Shown here: positions 39,401 to 52,500 of the stretch, one piece after another
How the letters are laid out: every line of letters starts with the position of its first letter
Position numbering within the stretch: position 1 is the stretch's first letter
Assembly (NCBI RefSeq): GCF_003073045.1
Contig: NC_037599.1
Location: 18,356,555 to 18,420,554, forward strand
Source: Pomacea canaliculata
Lineage: Eukaryota; Mollusca; Gastropoda; Architaenioglossa; Ampullariidae
Reading direction: 5' to 3'
DNA: 64,000 bases
Notes under the pieces: model-generated
What the model was told of the DNA's origin: nothing
The model's database searches: none
The model's input: the letters and a program-made list of their open reading frames with translations, nothing else
Position numbers and translations under genes: made by a program

Positions 39401-42400
39401 ATTCTTCAGCATTACTGAAATACTGTTCAGATTCTTCCTACACTAGAACAATAACTCCTGGAGCTGACAAAACAAGCTAGTTACACTGTCAAGATAAATC
39501 CAGTGTTTGACATTATGCAGCCCACCTACCATGCTAATGTAGTCCATCTTAAAAGGAGCAGCAGAATGGTCAGCAAAAATGTCAAAGAGTAATTTTTTCA
39601 GGTTATAGATACGATTATACTCTTCTTCATTGATGCTACCACAGTCAAACCACAGATCCATCTGTAATGAACAAAAATTTAACAATAATAATGGTGTGAG
39701 CTTTTATAACGTGGTATCCCAGACAAAGCCAGGCTCTCTGCACATTACAAACACAAAACAGAGACAAAATTCCTGTGGGTCTGTAAAGTTGATAGGAATT
39801 CTATGTTGTTCTTCAGTGGAATGACACTAATAGATCAAGATGTCAATAAGATAGATCAACAGTTATAGACTGAAGCAGAATAGACCAATGATCAAACAGG
39901 TGCATCAAATCATCAGGAGAATATTCCGAAGATCATAAGCCTTGAAACCGCACTGCAATGTCAAAATGCATAACTGGCATTGATGTAAAGTCTGTCTCAG
40001 GGAAGACTTATAAAATGAAGAAACTGTGATGGCATTAGCCAGAGAGGATGAACGGCAATGAGAGAGTTGATATTAGCAGAGAAATAAATTAAAAGCCACA
40101 GGCAAGTATATTATCAAATACAATCCTGATGACGTCAGAAAAAAGTGCAGGTCGGTACAACAGGCACAACAACACAACAAATCCAAGAAGAAAACGAAAA
40201 TGTGGAAAGCTGGTCCCATCAAGCCTGTTAGATGAAGGACACCACTCTCACTCTTAAGATTTAATGTTAAAAAAATGAATTTAATTGTATGTTCTAGTTC
40301 ATCCTTATTTCACTTATTTTCTACACAACATTCCATGCCCATGCACACACAAAAACAAACAAATGCACATCCACACAGATTTCTGCACAACATGGACAAA
40401 ATACACCTTTTTATTGAGTATATCACCTACTCTGTCATACTGTTCCCGGGTGACGTATCCAAAATTCTTTTGGTCCATCTCATGAAATCGTGTGCAAGTA
40501 TCTAGAAGCTCTTGTTGTGTAGGTACGGGGATGGGCTCTACTAAAGCAACCAGGAAGCGTCGCCAGTCAACATAATCTGTCTTTGTCAGCAGTGATGAAG
40601 TTATCTCTTGAATCTGAATAGAACAAAAGAAAAGACATAATGCGAGCATCCAAACTCTTCCACAGATGACAACAAAATAAGGTTGAAAACAATAAGTAAT
40701 GTTAAAGCACACAGAGCTCACTGCAAAGTAAATGTAAATTATCATCATCACCATCAGCAATAGCTGCAGTAAAAACTCTACACACAACTGCAACGAAGAT
40801 TTAACACAGATAAGGAGGAGAAAATAAAAGCAAGCAAAAAAACTGGTTAAGCATGCACATAAAATGGATCTGCTTTGAAAAAAAGTTCATTCTGTAACTT
40901 TTAGTTACTTGTTCTTGCTTTATACTGTTGTATATTGTTCTTGCCTGACTTGTCTTAATGTTGTGTTGTTAAATATCCATTTTCCAGTTATCTTCAATTT
41001 CTTTCCCTTTACTTTACCCCAACTCCTCCTTATTGTGCTGTCATGCTTATGGTGAGCACAACTGCCTAGTGAGCATGATACTGTGCTGTGTATTTTACTT
41101 TTATTGCTGTTAAATCTGGATATCAAAAATATTGTAACTCTATCTCCCTAGGCCATCCACAGAAATGATGGAATGATAGCACTTACCTACCAAGATGAAA
41201 CAGAACACCCAAACTCACCTGTGCAGGTGTGATGTTCATCCACAATTCAGGCAGGCTCTCTATTCCTTGAGATACGGCCACAAGATTCTCAAATGTCTCC
41301 ATAAAAGCTTTGCTTGAAATCATGCCAGATGGTGCTATGGTGCTGAACTGGTATTCCAAAGAAACAGCAGACAGAAGAGCTAAAGCATCAGCATATATCA
41401 TCAAAAAACTGTCTATAGTGAGCAAGAAAACTCAGCAAGCAGAAAGAGCTAAAATCCACGCAATGTCACTAGAAATTTTGCAAGTGCTCTAAGTACAGCA
41501 ACTATCAAAGCACCAGAATCTTCACCTGCTGGCAAAGACTGTACAGCTGCTTGACAGTCCAGCAGTCAGAGCTAGTCTCTTCCACCTTCTCTGGGACTGG
41601 AAGGGGAGAAGGGGTTTTCAGAATCACACAGTCCTGCAAAACAGAATGAAGCATTGTAAAAATTTGTCGCTGAATGCTGTTGGTTACCTCCATATTCCAG
41701 CTCATCTTATCATGTACATTCATCCAGGACTGCCGAGAGCCAGCATGGGTCCCAGGCAAAGGACTTCCAATGGTTCCTTGTAATCGTAAATTATTTTCCC
41801 AGTATAAATAATATGCTTACATTTTGATTGTCAATATTACATTTTATTCAGTAACGTAATATACTGCAAACATTAGGACATGTACACTAGGATCTACATC
41901 ACTACTTGAACATAGAGTTGTTTACACATGATAGACTGGTTAGTAAATGAGGAAAACTGACATTTAAGGATCAAACTTGTAGAACCATGCTCCATAGAAA
42001 AAAATCCCAAGTGCTATGTCAACTTTTCTTTAAAAGAAAAAGAAGGGGAAAAAATCCACGGACAAAGGCCAAGCCCCCTTCACAGCCACGGGCCTGGGTA
42101 CATCAGACACTTTGACAAATTAGCAAGTACCGACAGTTCAATTTAATCACATCTGTGTCCTCATCATGAAAGCATAATAATTACAATAGCACTACTATAG
42201 CACTGCAACGACCACAAACTCACACTGTTAATGAGGAAGTCCTCTTGCTGAAGAATGACTTGGTACGTCAGCTTCTGACCACTCTCGATGGCATGGCGCA
42301 GCACCTCTGACATGGTGTCAATGCTGTGAGAAAGGAAATAGTTTTGGATGACAGATTTACTTTTGACTTTTACTTTGTGACATCAACAAGATGCTTGACA

Positions 42401-43513
42401 TTCTACAGCCTACATATCACTCGCAGATACTAAGTCTATGCTTCTAGCTTTCAGCTCCCTTTGCACAACTGATCATCTTTTTTTAGAAAGCACTTATTCA
42501 TCTGGAATTCATCAAGGTATACATGCAAGTTCAAAGACACATGAATATGCAGTGACATGCATGCATAAGTTGCCATGTGTATTTGTGTGTGTCATTATCA
42601 TACTTAGGTCATTTTTCACCATTTTCCAAAGACTTTGCTCCTTTCTTATTCCCACTTCTGTAATAAAACAAGATCAAACCCACACACACAGTATGAATAC
42701 ATGCATGTTCATGATATTCTTGTATTCACATAAATGATTTACATGCTGGTGTAAACAGCTCGTAGTTGGATCTCAGGCATGGGCGTGCGGTCTGTCTCGC
42801 GACGGTCACTGACGTCTCATACAAGGTCCGGTACAGAGGATGTGTCTGTTAAGTGACATTATCCATACGTATGCGAGCGAACATTAACATTGCAACGGGG
42901 CAGCAGTATACGTAAACTGGAAATTCCTCAAGGCCTCGGGCAGCTACCCCATTTGTTAGTTTGGTTTGCGATAGTGCTCGTTAGCATTATGTTAAAAGTG
43001 AAACTACCTGTGTACTCGATGATAGGAGTACACCCGAGAAGAACATGTGGGCACACAAGATGCCTGCATTCTCGTGTAGTTACTGGGTCAGTTGTAGACT
43101 AGTAGCATGGCTCGGACAGCCAGGGAGTAAACCCACTACAAAAACCGGAGTGGAAAGGACTGGGCACCACCACTCTGTAATTGCCCCAGTGGGACAGATA
43201 AGTCTATGCAGCCTTAAGCTCCCTACTACCTATGAGGCGTGAGAGCGGCATCTAGCGTTCGAGGTCCAAGCAGCCCGCTTCATGGTCCTTCCGGGGTGAG
43301 CTTGTATGAAATGTACTTGTGTAAGAGTATATTCATGTATCATCTACGTAAATAGGTGAGATCTTATGAAAAACCTTTCCATCTCCTTCAGAAACCTGGC
43401 TCCAAGCCAGTCATCCATGTCTTTGTATGCACTATCAGCCTTATTTTTCAGATCTTGGATAACAGCAGTGGCAATGACCTTGATAAGATCCATTCTCATG
43501 TGAGTTGCTGTCT
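36439..43513 (-). CDS. SPEF2: SPEF2 C-terminal exons and stop codon
   Basis: Exons: 43375-43513, 42224-42323, 41526-41633, 41219-41347, 40431-40613, 39530-39661, 39071-39219, 38457-38589, 38052-38132, 37343-37468, 36439-36480. Landmarks shared with other SPEF2 proteins: DMDDWLGARFLKEME, LQQEDFLINS, DYVDWRRFLVALVEPIPVP, ALSVASGTHMP and VLIEHPIIQDVVV. The segment HEMDQKNFGYVTREQYD looks like an EF-hand, but its loop lacks acidic residues at positions 3, 5 and 12, so calcium binding is unlikely. The protein ends DLKTILSSSTAAV, shorter than the human tail. Confidence 0.93.
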
Positions 43514-46500
43514 CTGTTGACAAAAATCAAAGACACAACACACTTAAGAGATCTACTTTGCAAAAGAACTAAAAAAAAACCCCAAAAAAACAAAACTGAG
43601 TTATGTATTGGTGACTTGGATCACAGCAGCAACAGAAACATTCGCTAAACTCTTCATGCAAAATGCACCTGGTAAAGTCAAACTACTGTACAAGAGTTAC
43701 CTAGAAACTGTTACTCTGTTTTATTCTTTATATGGGAAACATGGCTGGTGTTTGGTACACTCAAGAGTAGTAGATTGGAGGTTTGATTTAGGAGCATAAC
43801 TTGATGGTTTTCATGCTTGCCCAGGCCTGTGAATGAAAAACTCCTCTTGCCTCAACAACAGATAGGGAAACAACACTGGACCCTATCTTCTACAAACCAC
43901 CCCCTAATGTCTACCGCCTTATAGACTTTACTTTGATTTTTTGTAGGGTAAATCACTTCCAGTCCACATCCTCTATGTGGCCCTCTTATTTAGGGAAGGG
44001 TAACAGATATAGCTCATTATCCTCTCCATCTGGATTTCCTTAGATTCATTACCAGCAAAACATCTTAACTTTTACAATGTTCAATGGTCAATCAATCAAT
44101 CCATCCACCCATCAATCAATCAAATTGACTCCAGATTATGCCTTATTTAAGGAATGTGAATAAATCTGTGATGAAGTCAGATAAATCAGATATATAACAC
44201 TTTACCCTCTTCCTTGATGGAAAAATAATACTCTTGACGCATTTTGTCCCGTATCTGCTTTTTCTGCTTTTCTTCTTCCGTCATCTCATCAGAAACTACA
44301 CAAAATTGTATCATTTTGAGATTACAAAATAGAAATCACAAGCTACATGAGAAAGAAACATTACACACTGGGCTACAGCACAGACTAAGTCTGCTAAGAA
44401 ATATGGACATCAGAAATTATACCAAAAAAAGAAAAACAAATGTAACTAAACAATTTTAATTTTAATTTTTACAATTGGCACACTACATATTAAAGCTCTA
44501 ACAAACACAGATAAACTATTTTATTTGTCTATTTTAACAGCAATATTTCTAGTTTTATCTCCCTCCACTAGCCTGACCAGGAACATCACCTATTATTTAC
44601 ATGCTTAGCATTACTTTCATATGAAACCTGCAGCTTCTGAAACTCTTGTTACTAAAATGATTGATGAATGATTACTCTAGGAGTGAGAGTGAGGAGGGAG
44701 GTGAAAGAGAGTGTGCGGGAGAAAGAGCGTATGTGAGTGAACATGCATGTGTGAGTGTGGGAGATTGTGCGTGCATGTGAGAGAGAGAGAGTGTGTGTGT
44801 GTGAGAGAGAGAAAGCGAGAGTGCACGTGAGAGAGAGTGTGTGTGTCTGTTTCATATATGCATTCTATATCTGCATTATATTACACTTATATCCCCCCAT
44901 CTAGAAAAAAATGATGAAAACCTACGGGGTGGTGTTATTTCTGCTTCTACATCTTTCTTTCCTTTCTTTACTGGAGCTGGAGAGGAACCCTTCTTTCCTC
45001 CTTTGCCTTTGCCGCTCTTAGCTTTTTCTTTCTCCAGTTCTTTTGCTCTCTCAGCTTCTTCTTCTGCCTCTTTGGCTGCCATTTCTGCACCAATCTAATT
45101 TGTAAACAATCCAATTTTGAACATAAGTGCAGGTAGACAAACCCATAGAAGTTTTTCACTATAAAAATAAACAAAACAAACTAGGGAGCCTTTGGAACCA
45201 TAGTGTATTACAAGATACTGTCCAGGACTTTTCAAATGATAGAAAAAATTAATTGTAAGAAAGAAAAGGTAAAACTTACTATCTGATCCACACCAGCAAT
45301 AGCCAAGCTGTAAGCATCAAAGATCATTCTTTCATCTGGATCAGTTGGAGGTTGGGGGCTCTCAGACACACCACCCTCATCGTTTATTTTCTTGGCACCT
45401 TTCTTCTTATCCTTGTTAGCATTGCTCATCTTGACTTCGCCTTCTGATGATCGTGGGCGTCGTGCAATGAGAGGGATTCTACAAGGATTGGGGGTAAAAC
45501 AAATTTTTCACAACTGATGCACAAATAGTTACAATCACAATCATGGTTGTAAATTACTGATTTCCAGTACAAAATGCCTAGGAGTCAGTATCCTAAGAAT
45601 TGTACACATGAGTGAGGACTGTCTCATTTCACACTGGCCAGTGTTATTGATGTCTGCTACTGCTCCAATATGAGTAAGTACTGATCTCTGATGACAGGAA
45701 ATCATCTGTATCTCATTAATCCCACCTGTATGTGAGCACTGGCCTGTCTCCTAACAGTATGTTTTTTTGACTACTTTTTCTTTTCATGCCTTCACATGAA
45801 TATAACTTCGATATGTATGTGTTTAATGTGGGGTGTTCATGTTGTTAGCAATTATTATTAGTCAATCTTCTCTGTGCCAACTGGCACGTGAGGCAACAAC
45901 AAATTAAGGGACTTCCATCTGGATCTGTCTGCAGCTCTGGGGGCTGTCTCGAGTAAACTAAATCACCAATAACCATACAGTCATATTCTCATATAACAGA
46001 CACCGCTCACTTCTACAATAGGTTGATGAGGATGTAAAATTAGGCTCAGTTTCAGAGAAGAGAAGACAAAACGAACAAGAATTAGATCTAACATCTACGT
46101 AACAGCAAAGAATGACAGCCATTCAAGTAAAATCGACAATAAACAGAAAATAGGGCAATTACAACTAGTAAACCAAAAACAAAACAAATCTTAAGAATGC
46201 AATATGCAATTACAAGAAACCTATAATACAAATAAACAGAGAGGTTAAATAAGAAAACAAAACAAAAAATCGCTGGAGAACAAAGCAACTCAGCCTATCA
46301 GGCACAGCCTTGTTTCCACAGATTACATGGATACACAGAGTTGTTCATTTCTATTTCCTGATGTCTAGTTCTAGATTTTTAGATTTACACTTCAAATCTG
46401 CAGTTTTTAAAATCATGAAACTACACCTGTAGCTTAAGCATTAATATACAAATCTCTTGTAACCAAAATAAGTCAAGCAGCCATCACACTAGGAGCTAGC

Positions 46501-49500
46501 CTAGTTTCCAAACCCACAGATGCGACATGACACACATTGCAGGACATATCCCAAACACAGACAAAATCTACAGATCAGAAAAAACCTGTAGCCATCAACG
46601 TATAAGCAAATATCACATCCATGTTTAGAGACAAGCACTACGCAAAACACCTCACAAAGAGGGCTAGACAAAGAACAACACATCAATACAAGCATCAGTG
46701 ACAGCCAAAGGAACTGATGTTCAGATACAAAAGGGAACAGCAACTATTGTTCAATCAGACCATAAATGGGATCTGGACTCACTTGATTTTGAGATAATTG
46801 TCGTTTCCAATTTCTGGTACCTCGTCTTTCTCTATCTTCACACTACTTCGATTTTTGCCAGATGGTGTGCGGGATTTACCACCTTCTTTTGGCGACTTAA
46901 TTGGGTCTCTTGGTGACTTTATACGAGGGGATTTAGCAGACTCTGTCTTTGCTAGATGGGTATCAGATGAAACACTAGGGGTACCAGAATCCCTTCCTTG
47001 GTCTCTTTCTCTTTCTTTTGATCTGTCTACAGGAAGCTATAAGGATAAAAATAAAACAGCTGTTTTGTACAACTTCCTTCTTTACAACAGCTCTGATATT
47101 TAACATCATTGAAAGAAGTAAGCCTGTGTGCACGCACTAAACATGCCTGCAAAATTCAGCGAAATGGAAAGAGAGTATAGCAGATTATACCTCCACCAAA
47201 GGTAGCCTTTCAAACTGGGGATTGAAAGGATCAGGAATCTGGCCATCCATGCCCTTGTAATAATCCTTCAAGAGTCGCACAGTGTCTTGAAGTCTATCCA
47301 ACTCGGTCTGTAAGCAAAAGAATGTAGCAGCCACAAAACACACATCAGATATTCAAAAGCAACAAATAATGTGAAGCAGAGTTACAGAACTGCATGATGT
47401 TTGTTTCACTATTTCTTTACCATGAGGTTTAGTTTTTATTTGTGTTTGCTTTTCTTTGCTTCACACTGCTTTCTTTCAGTTTCAGGCAGTTATTTTTTAA
47501 AAAAGCTGATTTGAAGTGGGAGACCTATGATAATTAATTACTTATGTGGTTTAATTAAAGCACTATCCAGAATAAAATCTACACTATATTTAAAAGTTGC
47601 CATTATTGGAGGAGACCTGCATGAGGGTGACGTAATAGTTATTAAGGATGCCCAGATGGTCATTAAGCCAACCATCATTTATGATGGTTCTTCTTTCGTG
47701 TTCAGCATTTTCCTTGCGTTCATCACAAATGTTCCACAGCCGTTCACGAAGATCGTCCACACGCTGGTGAAGTTCTGCTCGAGTTTCTTGATCATCTCGC
47801 ATGTCATCAGGTACCATGTTGAACTCCTTCTGCCACTGAGCCACAAACTCCTGCTTGTGATCAGGGCGTCGTAGATATTCCAAAAAGTCCTTCCTGTTAC
47901 CTCAGAGGTCAAGGAGATTTGAGATAATAGTACCAACTATATATGGTCTCTGAGCTTACCCTTTTAAACTACAACTTATTATTATTGGAAATTATATCAT
48001 TACTGATTGGTATTAGTAACTTAAATTTTGTGAACGTTTGTTATGAAATAATCTAATTTGTTCATCTTGATTATTCTTTCCATTGAAATGTTCACACATA
48101 TACAAAATTATAACTTAACAAATATTACTTTGGTGTTGAAAGCTTCTCGGTATGCTACTATAACTTCACATTTTTTTATGGACTGAACAAACTATAATAA
48201 ACAGATTTTTCCTCTTCTAGTTTTTCAGGGACTGTTTATGGGACAAAGATAAGCTACCTGATCTGATAGAAGTAGCGATATACATTTTCCCTTTCATATC
48301 GCACTTGGTGGAAGACAAACTTTGCATCTGTCACATAAGTGTTTTCCACAGTCTCCCATTGAGTTGACAACACAGCAGCAAGGTCCTGCAAAATATCTGT
48401 GACTGTATTGCCTTGCAGTTTTTCCAAACTATCTCTTGATTCAGAAAATTGAGTATGTCTCAGGTTTTGTAAAATGTTTAAAGATGACCTACATACAAAT
48501 GTTACATTAATTGTTGCTGTCATAATCTCTGTATCAATGATCTATGTATACATTATATATTCTAATTTTAATTTTCTTCTACTCTAACCTAATAGGGTCA
48601 AAACAAAACCCAAAATATCAGCTAGGTTTTGTCTGCCTTAGATATCATTAAATAATCTACAGCATAACCAAGAGAAAATAATTTGTTCCTGATCATGGTA
48701 GAATGTTATGTGCATTTCATGCTCTTTTTTTACCTGCTCAATCTCCAGATCAACAAATTCCCACTCCTCGTCAGCTGGTTGAGGAGGTGGAGGACCAGGT
48801 GGTTCTTCTGGTTCAGGTTCTGGCTCTGGCTCAGGAGTTTTAAGTTTTGCTCCTGGCTTTCCACCCTTGGATGACTTCACACCTGTAGCATTTATCAAAG
48901 GTAAAATTTCGTAAGGTTACAATCACATCATCACATTTCTTACTGTGCAAGCTGAAGGGAAAATTGTTATGATAAAACATTTTCCAACGCAGAAATCTGA
49001 AATGCTAGTCATTGTCAAAGTGAACTTAATCAAAGTCATCCCTCATGCAGCAATATATGTATCATGGGCAAGCTGTCACAGAACTTAATTAACCTAAAAC
49101 AAGCTGCTACATTACTTAGTTTTATTCCTTGTTGCTCCTCTGAGGAGCATAGGGCCGCAACATCTTGCCAGTGGACCCGGTTTTGGGCAGCCCCCTCGAG
49201 CTGGGCCCAGGTTGTTCCGATGTCCTTTGCCTCGCTTTCTACTGTTCTTTTCCAAGTCTGCTTTAGTCTCCCAACTCTCCTCTTCCCCTGAGGGTTCCAG
49301 TCAAGTGCCTGCTTGGCAATGGTGTCAGCTGGTTTGCGCAGGGTGTGTCCTATTCAGCCCCATTTGTGCTTTTTGATGTCGTGGCTAGTGGCATTCTGGT
49401 TGGTTCTTTTCCACAGGCAGCTGTTGGAGCTCTTTTCAGGCTATCTTATTCCCAGGATGTGGCGTAGGCATTGGTTGGTAAAGGTCTGGAGCTTGTTGTT

Positions 49501-52500
49501 GATGGTATTTGTCACTCTCCAGGTTTCAGAACCATACAGTAGGACTGCTTTCACATTGGTGTTGAAGATGTCTTACTGCAAAAGGATAATGCTTGGGAGT
49601 TCCAGATGGGGCGTAGGTTGTTGAAAGCATGCCTGGCCTTGTTGATGCGGCTTTTGATATTATCATCCCCTCCACCGTCCTTGCTGACGATGCTCCCCAG
49701 ATATGTGAAGCCGTCCGTTTCTAGGATGTTCTCTCTTTGAAGCTGGATTGGGAGTTCCTGCTTGTTGTTGATTCTCATCACTTTGGTCTTCTTTCTGTTG
49801 ACCTTTAAGTCAGTCTTCTCTGCTTCCTTGGCTAGCTTATTCAGTTTGGTTTATGCATGTTGTTGCCAATGAGATGGAAAGACTGATGTCATCTGCAAAA
49901 GTCCAGGTCCTCTAACTGTTTGGTGAAGGTCCATTGGATACCAGTGTTGTTGTCTTGGGTTGTCTTGCACAAAATCCAGTCTATGATCATCAGGAATATT
50001 GCTGGTGATAATGTGCAGCCCTGTCTTACACCAGTCTTCACTACAAAAGGTTTAGTGAATTTGCCATTGTGAATAACTTGGCAGGACGAGTCTTGGATGA
50101 TGTTTATGAGCTTAGGTGGAATGCCGTAGTGGATCATCAGCCTCCAGATGACGTCCCTGTCTTCACTGTCAAATGCCTTCTCAAAGTCCACAAAAGTTAT
50201 ATAGAGGGAGGAGTGCCACTTGATACACTGCTCAATGATGATACAGAGGGTGGCAATGTGGTCAGTGCATGATCTATCCTGGCGAAACCCTCCTTGTTCT
50301 GGTCTCAGTCTCTTGTCTAGTGCCTTCTTCAGTCTTTCTAGAATCATCCTTGATAGTGCTTTACTGGGGATGGACAGCAGCATGATCCCTTGGCAATTGT
50401 TGCACTGAGAGAGGTCTCCTTTCTTTGGTAACTTGACTAGGTAGCCTACTTTCCAGTCTGTTGGTACTAACTCTTGTTCCCAGATCTTGTGTAGAAGGGG
50501 CTGTCATATTGTTGCTGTTGTTTCTGGGTCAAGCTGCTACATATCTTACCATAATTATGCATTTATTTGCAGATTAAATTATATAAAATACAAATCAATG
50601 TGTATGGCAATAAGGTCAATTAGAAAAAGATCTGATGACCATTGACACCTCTACACCACTCAAGAGACCAACACACAATGAGTGCAACAGTATTTTTTTT
50701 TTATAAAGCACCGGTTTTTATTTGCTGAGCAGCAGACAGACAGACAAAAAAGAAACTGATAGATGAACAGACTGATGTGAATGTCTATCCAGTTTACTAT
50801 ATTGTGTCAACAGACAAATTTATACCTTACATTTGTACATATTACATGGATTACATTACCTTGATCCACTTTCCTGATACTCACAATTGAGAATTCAGTT
50901 CAGTTTACTATACTTTGTCAACAAATAACTTTGCCTTCAAATAGGGGTACAATATAATTTTGCACTTTATAGGCATTATATCCCCTTCCTGACACATTGC
51001 TCTGATGCTCACATGTGCACGCTATGTACATATATCCCACATGCACACACCCAATATACTCATCATACACACATAATACATCCCTCACACATAAACACAA
51101 TACACACCACATGAACACACCCACACACACACACATATCCCCCATAAATTAACCAACAGACCTAACACCACACACAAATCACACAACTCCCCCACACACA
51201 CCATAGATACAACACCACACAACACATACACCACTTCGCCAACAGGACCATCATCCCCAGCAGCACCACCAGTATGGTCATGACGATCTTCCTACCTGAA
51301 GGACTTTTCCTGGCACTGGTATTTCTCTGCATAGATCCCTTCTTTATTGACTCCTTCTTCGCCTCCTTTGATGTAGCTGATCCAAGCTTTTTCATCGAAC
51401 CTACAACCAGTTGCCACATTCCTTAGCCTTTAATTTTCTGTCCCTAGCTTTGTGGTGATTGTTATTTTTCATTCTCACCTGTCCATCAGGTCTTATTTTT
51501 TCTTTGCTTTGACATAGTGATCCATTTATACAATGATACTTCTATCAAGTCTTATGTTATCTTTACTTTGACACAGTTGTCTCTTTATACAGTGACACTT
51601 CCAAGTCTTATTTTATCTTTAGTTTGACATAGTTGTTCCTTTATACAGTGACACTTCTTACCTTATACAGTGGCCTCTAGCAGCCAAATGAATAGTATAC
51701 TTATCATAAAATGTACTACATTTTCAGGGCCTGAGACAGCAATTTTTCAACTCTATCAATTCTCTAACACTAGTCATAACTATATTTTTTATTCAGAAAT
51801 TCATCCACCTCTGAACCAAGTGGCATTAGTACTCAAATAAGCTACCAGTGGAGTTATGCATTCTGACTCTCTAAAAAATGTCAACTTGCCAGAACTGCTG
51901 CGACTCCTGGAGATGTGCCCAGATGTCTCATCTGGCCCACCAGGTGGTGTCTCCACCAAACCAGCCACCGGAACTGCTTCTGGTGGTGCTCCAGGAGCCT
52001 AAAATCAGGTGTACTTCAAATTAAGCGCTAGATTAAATTCTTTCAATACTTTTCAACATAAAAAGACTTATCCAAATAATGTTTCTAAATGTAACAACAT
52101 TAAGGCATGCCCACATGAATGCATTTCATGATATTTACTAAGGTAACAGGTGGAGTCTCATTTGATAGGTTGTGGAATGTTTTTTTACTTCTTCTAATAC
52201 TGATTACCTGAGATATTTTCCTACTCACATAATCACACTTCTTTTCTAATTTTTTTTTTATAATCATGACTTCATTTATGATTTGTTACATTTGTTATAT
52301 GTACAACTTATAACCAAAGTCTAAATTACTTTAAAATTCATTTACAAAATGTCAATGTTTATTACAAACATTAAACTCACAGCCTGTGGAACTTCCTCAA
52401 CTTTCTGCACGATATTATCTGTCTGTTCAGTTGATGTCTCCACACCTTTGCCCTGAAGCTGTCAATAGTTTTTTGTTAATATTACACACACACACGTATA

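Noticed and set aside
42757-42835. A functional 18S rRNA gene
   Set aside because: Only a short V4-like piece is present; none of the rest of the 18S sequence surrounds it.
44652-44855. Ser/Leu/His/Thr-rich minus-strand open frame
   Set aside because: It is a translation of the GA/GT microsatellite.
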